Shown in pieces: positions 37,901-48,722 of a DNA stretch of 64,000 nt (position 1 is the stretch's first letter; every line of letters starts with the position of its first letter). Below the pieces are notes generated by a model, which had not been told where the DNA came from, ran no database searches, and was given only the letters and a program-made list of their open reading frames with translations. Origin of the DNA: Watersipora subatra (lineage: Eukaryota; Bryozoa; Gymnolaemata; Cheilostomatida; Watersiporidae); contig NC_088717.1 of NCBI RefSeq assembly GCF_963576615.1, positions 58,702,749 to 58,766,748 on the forward strand, read 5' to 3'. The translations under genes and the position numbers were made by a program.

Positions 37901-40900
37901 AAGCTAAGCCACAGAAGATAGCCAAAGACAGATCTCTGCTGACAGCATGTAAAAACAGCGAGTCCTCTCAAAGATTATTTGAAGAAGTTATACACAACAT
38001 CTGAGACAATATCTCTAATCATCAAGTAGTCATCTACATACAAGTTAAAAGTTTTAGCTGTGAATCTATTACTGTGGTCTGTTAAATCATTAGATGACAA
38101 TATCTGCTTCCATCACCTATTTTCACAAACTCTTCTTAGTAAATCCAGTAGACAAGACTGTTGGCAAACCCCAATTCCATTCTATCTGTAATACCTTAGT
38201 ACATATGAATAGAAGAGGAAGGATATTTCATGTATATAAAGAGTGAAGGGTGAGGAATAACCTACATCTAACCAACTCAGCTATCCTATTATCTAAGTCT
38301 GATCGGAAAACCACCTAAATAATCACCGAACCTGCTGAATCCAAACAGTCACACCTGCGCTTGGTCAAACCCGCACAGGTTCCATGTAAGCAGTAGCCTT
38401 TTTTCTTTTGTTGTCTTACATCTGGAGGTACTGACCAAATCTCTCCTACTTTCTCACTATTGTTCAAGCTGCAAGACAGTAGCTCACACCTGCGATAAAG
38501 TTGGTACAAGACAGTAGCTCACACCTGCGATAAAGTTGAAACAAGACAGTAACTCACACCTGCGATAAAGTTGGTACAAGACAGTAGCTCACACCTGCGA
38601 TAAAGTTGGTACAAGACAGTAACTCACACCTGTGATAAAGTTGATACAAAACAGTAACTCACACTTGTGATAAGGTTGATACAAGATAGTAACTCACACT
38701 TGTGATAAAGTTGATACAAGACAGTAACTCACACTTGTAATGAAGTTGAAACAAGACAGTAACTCACACTTGTGATAAAGTTGAAACAAGACAGTAACTT
38801 ACACTTGTGATAAAGCTGATACAAGACAGTAACTCACACCTGTGATAAATTTGATACAAGACAGTAACTCACACCTACGATAAAGCTGATACAAGACAGT
38901 AACTCACACTTGTGATAAAGTTGATACAAGACAGTAACTCACACCTTTGATAAAGTTGATACAAGCTTAAACTTTGTACTGTAGTTATATACATCACAAA
39001 CAATAGAAACAGACACATTTGATCTTGTTTTTTCTTTGTACCTTTTACCGAAGTGAGGAATTTTACATTTGCAGTAATAGTCTTCTAAAGAGTTGGCATT
39101 GTTAGGGTTTTTAAAGGAAATACATTTTCCATCATTCAAGCATGGCTCCATGATGCAGGCTTCATCAGGTACACAGAACCGCATTCTAATCTCATCAGTA
39201 AGAGTCAGGTTGGCATGACAAATGGCTGTTCTAAATAACAAAGTTTGCTGGATGTATATAACACATGAAAACACGTCATCTCATAGAAAAGAAACTATTT
39301 GGCAGTTTATGAGAGTATGATTATGTCATGTATAGGAGCTCGTGTGGCAACTAATGACAGTTGGATTGAGGCATAGTAAGGAGACGATGTCATAACAGAG
39401 TACACACTTGCTAGATGTTTGCCATGAGTTGTTGCTGTAAATGCCTGTGATGACATGGAAGTGAGTGCTACAGTCAAATTTGATGAGATCAAATGGGTAA
39501 ACTGTCATCCGCTCTATATGATCTTCTGTAACAAACAAGTATTTAGTGTAGATAGAACTAGGCTAGAAAGTCTATAAAGTTTGCATAAAGTACAATACGA
39601 GGTTGAGCAGACAATATTTCATACAATTAATTTCGTTCATTTCGATAGATATGATGAGGTATTGAAATATTTATTCGCTCACATGTATCATATATTTATT
39701 CGCTCATATGTATCATATATTTATTCGTTCATATGTATCATATATTTATTCGCTCATATGTATCATATATTTATTCGCTCATATGTATTCAAACTTTTCA
39801 AACTTTGAGCAATCATTATGATTTTTATGTTGTGCTTACTAAAGAGAGTTTTACGTTTATGAGTTGTGTTATAACTGAACTCTCACCAAAAAGGGTTCCT
39901 CGGGGATGAGTTGTATTATATTTGAACAGGCTATAGACTGCAACCTTCTTCTGCGGAAACAGGAAGTCACTTATCTTTATATCTCTCAGATAGTATACAG
40001 TGGCAGCTGGCTTTAAACCTTTTGTGGTGCCCAGATATCTGTTATACTGCAATAGGTGTCAAATAGTTAGCTCGGAGCAATGTCACTCACGACTCACTAA
40101 GGAGATCATCAAGCTGTGCTACACACGAAATTGTAGAGGATGTGTATTCTCTTTATGCTTACCCAGAATGGAGAATAAAGTTGTTTTTTTGGACAGCCGA
40201 CTGATTCGTTCAAAGTCTTTATACAGAAGACCTGAACGCTTGAGCCCTATAATGACATAGAGTAAAATGAAAGCACACTAAAATATATAAGGAAACCTGC
40301 AGCACCAGCTAATCCCAAGTCAGCACCAGCTAATCCCAAGTCAGCACCAGCTAATCCCAAGTCAGCGCCAGCTAATCTCAAGTCAGCACTGATTTAAAGT
40401 CAGCTTTGGCCAAATGAAAGGACATGGTTCAATTTCTTTTCATTACATATTTCTCAGACAATCTTGAAAATCTGATTTTTGTTTTGAAATGTGTTCGCTT
40501 GTATTTAAAAATGTTTTTGGTCATGTTACTCTCTCCTTCCCATCAATTTCACCTCATTTTTGCACACTTCTTATTGCCATGCAAAACTATTTTAGCCCCT
40601 TTTGTTGTAAATGTTTTACAAAGATATTATAAGTATAGCATTCTGTTTAATGACATAAATGATAAACTAGTAATTTAGCTCTACTAGGCATTTCAATTGA
40701 TCATCACAAATGTCTTCTTTTGCACGACTCAACCCAACCCAACTCAGGCTCAACCCAACCCAACCCATTGCCTACACTCTGCAGAACAATCTATTTACAT
40801 GTTTAATTCTTTAGCGTGATGCATGCAGTTCTGGTGCTATCGTGAGTAAGTTATGTTGATTAACTTTTTCCAACATAATGCTCTTTGATTGTGAAATAGA

Positions 40901-43792
40901 AAACAAAGCAAACCCTTTTGCGTGCAAGCGTGTTTCAGCGCGTGCCAGCGTGTACAAGCGTGTGCAAGGGTGTGCCAGCGTGTGCAAGCGTACTCGCACA
41001 AGCTAACATGCCTGACCCACCCTTTTGCTCACACTCAAGGAAATAGAAACCAGCGCAGTCACAAAACTACATAAGGTTGAACTCACGTTACTTATATCAG
41101 CCGGACCTACAAAAAAGGAGAAAAACTACAAGTGTATGTATTTGTCAAACTCCTTACTTGTCATGCATATGATGTTGTGACTGCAGAACATTATGGCCGG
41201 GGCCGGCCGGATTGAGTGTAGGACTGAACCCATCACGCTGTAGCCGAGCCTCCATACCAGGAAAGGAGACTCGCCTGCCGGTGTTTCCAGATAGGACAAA
41301 TAGAGATGGAAGGAAGCAATAAGCAGGAAGTGGCGCCAATTGCACGGGCATGTAAATAGAAGGTGCAAGTGGAGCTAGCGCAATCCCTCTGCACTATTTT
41401 TATTGCTGTGTGTACATTACATTCATGTACTTTTATATATAGTCATAAGATAATATATATATTCTGGAGATTAAACACTCAGTGTTTATTTGCTTTGCTT
41501 GTCTTGTGGAAAGCAAAAGGACGGGCCGAGTCTTTTACAATTAAATGATTAAAAAATGGCTGTTATACGTAGATGAGCAGTATGATGACAAAATTTTTAC
41601 AATTTCTCAAAATTTATTTTCTGACAATTATGATAATTTTTTAGAAATTCAAACTTTTAATTTGCTCCGAGTACAAAGCTGAACTTGCAATAGAAAACAA
41701 AATTAATTGAAATCAATGCCTACACTGTAAAAATTTACAGTGGAATATACAAAGCTGTGTAGTTGCGTAAGCCAATGGAATATCAAGAAACATACCTTGG
41801 TCTGAAGGGAAAGCATTAATTGAGGGTTTGTAAGTGGGGTCAGTAGCCTTAGCTATGTTTATCAGCAGAAATCCTCTAAGGTCCTTAATCACATCAACGC
41901 AGCTCTGGTTGCAGTTTTGTTTATTCTTCTCCAGGCTACTATAACAGAAACAGTTTCTTGCATCAGTTCTTCAGAGCCTCTTGAATGAAAATTGAGAGCT
42001 TCATAAAAATGTTCCAAGTTTTGGAGTCATTTCTTATATTAAAGAAATCTATTGTTTCTTTCCTTAATAAACGAAAGCCATAAAAAGCATAGACAGGCGT
42101 GAACTACGTGTATTTAAGAGATTTAGACAAAATATTAGTTTTCAAAGGTTGCTACCACATGTCAAAGGGGGTTGCAACGTAACTAACATGTAACATGTAA
42201 CGAGGGTTGCAACAGACAGTTTAGGAAACCTGAAAAACTAGAAGGAGTGTTTATGTGTTGCAGTTAAAACAAGTGGCTAGCAAATGAGTGTTTGAGTGAT
42301 ACCACCATAATTTTTCATTGAGCAGATAAATGCAGGAAATACAATTTTGATGTTAGTATACGCTAGTAATGAGATGAACAATCGCTGAGACCAGAGCCGG
42401 ATGCCAAAGAGGAGCCAACACCTAAGCGACCGATGAAAGGAGCTGAGCTCGATGCTGAGCCCCCTTGAATTGACAGATGACACAGCCACCAGTAATACTT
42501 CCGGTCGGCTGACGGTAGACTCCCGAGTTGATCATGCTACTGATGGGCGAAACCAAGCAGAGATGAAAGATATAAAAGAAGCCACAGAAGCAAGCAAGAT
42601 CAGAGCATCAGAAAGTTTTCTGCTATGCGGTTGATTGTATGAGAATTGTTACCTTTATTCTTAAAAATTTGAAAAATACATATTTGTTGCCTCGCACTCA
42701 AGCCGTTTGTTTCCTTTTGGAGCAAATCGAAAAACTCGGTTGGTTCCTTTACAGTATCAGAACTGAGTTTTTCTGTTTCTGATACATTTGACATGTTATG
42801 AAAGTAGAGAAGTATTGCAACTGATGAGAGTACTTATAGAAGTGAAGAAGTATTGTAACTGATGATAGTGCTTATAAAAATACTATTAACTGACAGCAGG
42901 ATTTACTTACTCTCCTTCTATGTACCGATTACCCATTTGAAAGGCACTAGCCGCCTGAATCCACTGATAGTACCATTCACCGTTGTTTGATACCACTACA
43001 TGCAGGTTCAGTGGTATGTAAAACTTTTTAGCTTTAGCTTTTTTCAATCCTTTAAGCAGCTCATCACCGGCTTCTAGCGTATTTGGTATGAATGATGCTA
43101 CAGGAAATCAAACAAGTTATATTTGTGTTGCACGGTGGAGCTAGAGCAATGTATGTTATTTCAATTTATATTGCACCGACCTAGTGAAGGGCGAGGGCAG
43201 ACAGCAGATCGAACTACTCAACTACATACTAAACTGCCAGTAAAAAAATAATTTAATGACAACAATAAACAATTAAATTGTCAAATCAAACTAAATAAGT
43301 TCATATTTAGATAAAGACATATGAAGCTTTTATATAAATCAATAAGATCCTTATTATTACAGTACTATTACTAGTATTAATTTTGAGCTTACTCAATTAC
43401 TTACTCATTAGTATTATTTACAAACTAAGTACCCGCACTCACCTACAATATCTTGATGAAAATATTCTGGCAACCTAGCCTCAGCTTCGCCATCGCGTAC
43501 AGGCAGATTCCCACAATATGCTCTAGCTCCTTTCCAACTTATTAAAGGAGACACGTGGTAGCAAACAGAAACTCTCTCATCATTGAATGTGCCTGAGGGC
43601 AATATGTTGCTTTAATGAACTTAAAGGACTACAGAAGTCGCTCGACCTATAAGACTTAATAAAGAGTAAAGGACAAAACTAATCCATTGATCAAATAACC
43701 CTAAGATTTGAGTAAGAGCTCATCAGGACTGACTATTAATGCATTCAGACATGTTCCTTGCCAGTTTCATTAAATTGAACACGTATATATTA

Positions 43793-43874
<82 letters not shown>

Positions 43875-44064
43875 TAGATGCAGTATGAACAGTCTCTTGC
43901 ATGAAAGTGCTCAATATTAAAATAGAGCGATGTAAAATTGGGTAAAAATGAAAGTTAAAGTTAAGTTTAAAACAACTTCCACCAGTAATACTTCCGGTCG
44001 GCTGACGGTAGACTTATTAGTAATAAAGTTGTTTTAAACTTAACTTTAACTTTCATTTTTACCC

Positions 44065-44096
<32 letters not shown>

Positions 44097-44598
44097 TATA
44101 TATTAGTGGACTACATCTGGCTATTCTTGTCCATGCACGGTTAGACACCAAGAGATGTATCAGCTTCCTTGTTAGTTAGCTACAACTGAGCATTACTGTA
44201 ACTTGGTGGAAAACCGTTATGAGTGGCTTGCAACAAATACGGTGCAAACAAAGCGCTTCCCTGAAATGAGGACATACTTGCAAGAGTTATCTACTCTCGC
44301 TACAATATTTTGGGTAGTGAAGGCAACTCTTACTATATGTTTAAAACCTTAGAGTTGAAGGCTTCATGGTGAGAACAGCAGCTCTGTGAGTCAAGGCAGC
44401 TGCAGCCATTCCTTCTGTTAACACAAGATTACAGGGCTTGAGCAATGATTCTCACCTGATAACCCATAAGGTGACATAGCCTGCAACATGAGAGAATGAA
44501 GCTCTATTGTAGGAACTTACCCACCGGGACCCACCCACCAGTACTTCTCACTTCTTCACAATCTAAGGAGTAGGAAGAAAAGAAATCCTGCTCGGCTT
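34935..44598 (-). CDS. Gene C: C-type-lectin-like/EGF single-pass membrane protein (5' end not found)
   Basis: Fourteen minus-strand exons join in phase, in transcript order: 44521-44598, 43443-43592, 42911-43097, 41796-41938, 41158-41274, 41087-41106, 39887-40046, 39408-39525, 39042-39230, 38332-38468, 37469-37564, 37224-37323, 36129-36298, 34935-35095 (stop TAG); about 600 residues. The N-terminal part resembles a C-type lectin fold (VCYHVSPLISWKGARAYCGN, ARLPEYFH, later FCSHNIICM) but lacks a clear calcium-binding EPN/QPD triplet. EGF repeats follow: DDCKRTECQNEGVCVD, CVCKDGFFGSDC, CHGEPCKNEGEC and CYCIGTWFGETC. Then comes one hydrophobic helix (SLAAACGLVLFFTMCC) and a ~60-residue cytoplasmic tail ending DAADPAD. 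Likely a type I surface adhesion or recognition receptor (inferred). The first exon with a signal peptide was not identified. The exon 9/10 junction is ambiguous: 39042|38468 or 39049|38422 both keep phase. Confidence 0.82.
35263..35504. repeat. 9-bp tandem repeat (tattgtatg/tattgtaca)
   Basis: About 26 copies of a 9-bp unit with two main variants, in the last intron of gene C. The peptide repeats in its open frames (MYC/TYC) are by-products. Confidence 0.9.
38470..38955. repeat. 35-bp minisatellite abutting the exon 10 acceptor of gene C
   Basis: About 14 imperfect copies of a 35-bp unit containing acaagacagtaactcacacc and tgtgataaagttgat. The first unit overlaps the minus-strand acceptor of exon 38332-38468 (tactgtcttgcag). 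On the coding strand every unit reads tttatc.cag|gtgtgag, an acceptor-like AG placed directly against a donor-like GT. Confidence 0.88.
39659..39790. repeat. ~26-bp tandem repeat
   Basis: Five copies of a unit with atatttattcgctcatatgt, in an intron of gene C. Confidence 0.85.
40299..40400. repeat. ~22-bp tandem repeat
   Basis: Four to five copies of a unit with agcaccagctaatcccaagt. Confidence 0.85.
40918..40995. repeat. 10-bp imperfect repeat (caagcgtgtg type)
   Basis: Seven or so degenerate units alternating gccagcgtgt and gcaagcgtgt. Confidence 0.7.
41087..41106 (-). other. 20-nt microexon of gene C
   Basis: Flanked by a pyrimidine-rich acceptor (ccttttttgtag) and a strong donor (GTGAGT). 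It supplies exactly the phase needed between exon 41158-41274 (ends phase 1) and exon 39887-40046 (starts phase 0), encoding S-P-A-D-I-S-N across the joint. Without it the neighbours are out of frame. Confidence 0.7.
42486..42521. repeat. 36-bp sequence exactly duplicated at 43979-44014
   Basis: It begins ccaccagtaatacttccggt and ends gacggtagact. It sits in a GC-richer stretch (42390-42610) of a gene C intron that may be an old retroelement piece. The second copy is in the hairpin loop 1.5 kb away, same orientation. Confidence 0.9.
43798..43871. repeat. (AT)n microsatellite
   Basis: Uninterrupted at/ta dinucleotides of about 74 bp in a gene C intron. Confidence 0.95.
43933..44071. repeat. 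Perfect 46-bp-arm inverted repeat with captured loop
   Basis: Arms 43933-43978 and 44026-44071 are exact reverse complements (left arm starts taaaattgggtaaaaatgaa). The 47-nt loop starts at its first base with the exact 36-bp copy of 42486-42521. An (AT)n run follows the right arm (44070-44095). Confidence 0.92.
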
Positions 44599-44599
44599 C

Positions 44600-46500
44600 T
44601 GTAAACAGGAATATAAACGGTAAGAGAATTCATCTACTGTGCAATAACCGTATAATGACTGTATGATCACTGCATAACGATTGCATGACGACTGTACAAC
44701 GTCTGTGTGATACCTAATAAGTAATAACGGTCTAATACACAACATAACACATGCTAGACAGACTCCTGCCTTAGTTAAACAAGTTAAATAACAAATCATT
44801 TGCAGATACATCCATACTAATGAACTAGACCAGAAATTAGTGGTTTACATGCTTTTACGATATTTTAATAATTAGGTTGAACAGTAGCATAAAACAGAAA
44901 ATATTGTGAGAATTTTCATTCTTTTTATGACGACTAAATTTTTAAAAAGCTAACTGAATGTATGTGAGTATAAGAGGTTTGCCTGCAATTCTATATAATC
45001 TAGCCATGCCTGCTTCATTTTACATACCTTTTACGCTTTCGAGTGATTGAAGACATATCAGGAAGGAGAAGAGCTTGTGAATGCCTCTTTCTAGCATTAT
45101 GCTCTACTGTATGTAATGCACTACGCATGGACGCAATGACTTGTTTTGTACTTGTGTATATAATAGAGTTACTCCATCATCTCTATATCACTGTCTTACG
45201 TTATAGTATATGTAGTATAAATTAGTATAAGATGTACATATATATATACATATATTATATATATGTATACATATATATACATATATATATATATATTATG
45301 CATATTTTATAGAGACAGTATATTCACTGTATATTTATTATAGCTAGACACACTGGTTTTGTAAAGAATAATAAGGAAAAAGCACTTGATACACTATGTG
45401 CAGGGTGAATTATAGTACAATGTATCGTACAAAGTATAATATGGAGAGTACTTAGCTGTTAGTTTATCACTACTAACAGATCTGTTTCAAGCAGATACAG
45501 GTTTGCTCTCATCAGGTGATAGTTTTAGAGAGCAGACCTGTCTCCTCTCTAGTAGGCACACACACATGCACGCAGGCACACACACCACACTCTACACCAC
45601 ACGGCACGCACCACACCCACCACACACCACACACAGCACACACGCGTGCACACACATCACCTTCAGTATGACAAAAAAATTCTGTGACTCAGTCGTTTAG
45701 TCATGGCTCACATAATGACCTCTAAAACTCAACCATCAGCTCCCTCTCACACTCCCTGACAAGGGTCACATGTTTAGTTATCACATATGCAATTCAATCA
45801 CTAAATATAGCCCTTCTTTTGCTAGCAATGGCTCAAGGAAGGCAACGAAAAGGCCATTATGAAGGATTCACATTTTATTTTTACGTCAGGCATAAAAGTC
45901 TGCATTTGTGACGATCTCAACTATAGCCGCCCTTGTAGCAAAAATAATTAATGCTGTTGTTATACTTTTCATTGGAATTATTGAAATTAAAAGATTAAAT
46001 TTTCTTTTAAAAAATCTAAAAAAAAATCACATGAGAGTATGACTATAAATAATGTTTGTGTAATAAAAAAATAAATTGATTGATATTAAATACAAGAGAT
46101 CATGTCTGAAAAATAGATTCTCTATGAGTATTGATTGTGGCAAAATCGATTGAAAATTGGATGACAATAATATGGTCTGTATCATCTGTCTGGGTAAGTA
46201 TCATCGATGTTCACCTTTATGGTTTATCTGCAGTGGGGTAAATATGTTTTTCATTGAATCGACTGCTTTTTTGTATAAATTCAAGCAGATGTTGATAGTT
46301 GTAAGGGTCAGGAAATATTTCTCTCAGATTGGTGTAATTGCAGCATCTGTATGCGGTCTACTGTTTCGTCTTCATCCAAGCATGTGCATGTTGGTGTAAA
46401 TGTTAAATTGAGTTTGTGCAGGCGATAGTGTGAGGTTGTGTGGCCTGTGAAGAGCCCGGTTACATTAAGTAATATAGGTAATATAGTTAAAACAGATAAT
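44600..46500. other. Gene C upstream region; no gene assigned
   Basis: The missing first exon(s) of gene C may lie here or further up. A candidate ATG reading SSITRKRKR with a donor near 45030 does not fit the phase. Simple repeats: palindromic AT at 45232-45300 and CA-rich sequence at 45556-45660. Confidence 0.35.
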
Positions 46501-46509
46501 ATAATTAGA

Positions 46510-47755
46510 ATAGAGTTTTTCTCCTGAAGTTATGCTTCTAGGTTCCTTAAAAAACCAGTGGAGCAGTGTCCTGTTATCAGATGAGTTCTCCACTGGTGTT
46601 GCCGATCATTCTTTAGTTGTTTCTGTATGGTGAACTTTTTAAAATGACTTGCTAACATATCTGTTATAGTTGTGTTTCTACCATTTAGGTTTACAGTGTG
46701 AGAATGTATCTTTTTTAAGTTTGCCTTTGTAAATAACAATTTTTTTGCGAAATAGCTCTGTCCTATTGCCATTCTACAGTATGTGTATATGTCTCTGGAG
46801 AGTAAAGACTCAGCTGTAGGTATGTTTGTGATATAGTAGGGTGCTTCTGTTGAGAGATTAGTCTTTGCTCTTAGTATGTCTTTCAAACAGCTATGGAAAG
46901 ATGTTAGCTTTTTGATCCCATATAAAACTACGTGTATTTTAAAAGCTGTTGGCAGTATGGTTGGTTCTGGTATATTTTTAGAATAGTATGGCTTTAACCC
47001 TGCATTGATGAAAAGGAGAAGTAGTCTCTATTTCTTAGCCAATATTGCTATTGCTTCTTCTCTTTGTTTGTTGAATGTTAACTTAGAGTCTAGGGTTAAA
47101 CCTAAAACTCTAGTAGAATAGGTAATATTTATGTTTTCTCCGCTGACTTAAAGTTGTTTTGGGTTACAGTTGAACCAAGTTGTATTTGACTTGGAACAGT
47201 TTGCTTTCATGTGCCATTGTTTCAGCCAGTGTGTGAACTTCATGCAGTTACTTTCCATTGTTTCCTATAGTAGGTCTTCATTTGGTCTTGAGCAGATAAC
47301 TGAACAATCGTCTGCATATTGGAGCGTAGTTCCATTCATGACCTCAGCATGTCTCTGGTGTAGAGTACAAAAAGTATAGGGGATAGGATGCTTCATTGTG
47401 GCAGTCCTATTTCACATTGTTTTGGCTGTGATAGACGATTGTTAACTTTAATTCTGATTGTTCGTCATGTGAGAAAATCAAATATTAATTGAAGGAAGGT
47501 CCATTTATTCCTAATTCGGCGAGTCTGAGCAACATCCTTTGGCACCATACACTGTCAAATGCTTTTTGCAGGTCGATATAGAGGCCTGCGACCTTTAGTT
47601 TAGGTGATTGTGTTGAATTACTATCATCATAAGTAGAGGTAAGTAGGTAAGCAGAGGTAGATCTGTTTTTACGGAATTCATGTTGGTATTCTGGTATTAG
47701 CCTTCTGACTCTGTTGGAATTCTAAGTCTGTGCTCAATTATTCTCTCTAGAATTT
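46510..47755 (-). pseudogene. Broken LINE reverse transcriptase
   Basis: Read on the minus strand from 47755 downward, several frames give ordered landmarks of an APE-type LINE reverse transcriptase: LIPEYQHEFRKNRSTSA (47640-47720), YIDLQKAFDSVW (47540-47590), YADDCSVICSRPNEDLL (catalytic YADD, ~47270-47330), WLKQWHMKANCSKSNT (47180-47240), then a C-terminal region open at 46530-46886. Stops and frameshifts separate these pieces, so it is inactive. The clade (CR1, Jockey or related) cannot be settled by eye. It separates genes C and D, which diverge from this region. Confidence 0.78.
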
Positions 47756-47759
47756 ACTA

Positions 47760-48722
47760 CAATGTACTATTCTAGAATGTACACTACAATTACTATTCAA
47801 AAAACAAGAAAATGTTGGTCATCAAGTAAAGTGGAATACATCTATTATTTAATCAGTTAGCCGAGTTGGTTGACGTCTGCGTAGCCATATCTATAGCAAT
47901 ACGTATACATGTATATACCCGTTTACACTACATACACTACTCAAGTCCGTATACATTTACATATACACATGGCGATTATTCGCGTTTTCATTACAGTCCG
48001 TGTTTTCGTGAAACTACACTACAACGACGGCGCGCTTACATGTAGAAGCCAGAACCGCCGCATCTACGCATGTGAGGAAAACAATTAATTGTAGAACAGA
48101 CAACTCCAACAATAGCCAAAATACATCTCTAGAATAGGTAGACAAAAATTGGAAGCCTCGCAAGCCCGAAATACCTGCATTAGAGAGATTTTATAACTAT
48201 TCGGCGCCATTACCGATAATGCGTGATCGCAGTCACGATTGCTGAGCGGTTAAATTTTATCGCCTGGAGTTTCACATATTGAGTTACTTGTAGTACAATG
48301 TTTGTATGTGATATTTTTGTATGAATTCATTTTAAACATTTTTGTATAGCAGTTTGTTGTAAACAACGTCACTAGCGTTTTTTTTCACTAGCCATGCTCT
48401 CCACTAGCATGGAACGCCATAATAAGGTTTTCAAGTTTAGGATCATAGCATCTTTATGATTTCAAAAGGGTTGTAAAACTACTTTACTGTGTTTGAACTG
48501 ATTGGAAATGTAGCTAGAGTTCTATGCTCGATATGTCTGCATTAATTTCCTAGAAATGCAGTACATCTGTTGCAAGTCTTAAAATCACCACCGATTTTTG
48601 TCACAAAATCATCTCTCAGTGCTACATTATCTATAGTTGAAATGTATGGAGTTTGTTTTCTAGCATATCAATTGTTTTCTGTATGACTGTTACGAACAAA
48701 TTGTAGACAAGCTCATAGCAGC
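47760..48722. other. Gene D 5' flank
   Basis: Locally richer in CG dinucleotides near 47980-48070 (gacggcgcgc, gaaccgccgc), possibly the gene D promoter. No specific element was recognised. Confidence 0.4.

Noticed and set aside
43723-43914. Repeating Ile-Tyr frame
   Set aside because: Encoded by an (AT)n microsatellite.
45020-45050. First exon of gene C on the minus strand (ATG, SSITRKRKR)
   Set aside because: The donor phase does not match the next exon and it lacks the signal peptide expected for a type I membrane protein.
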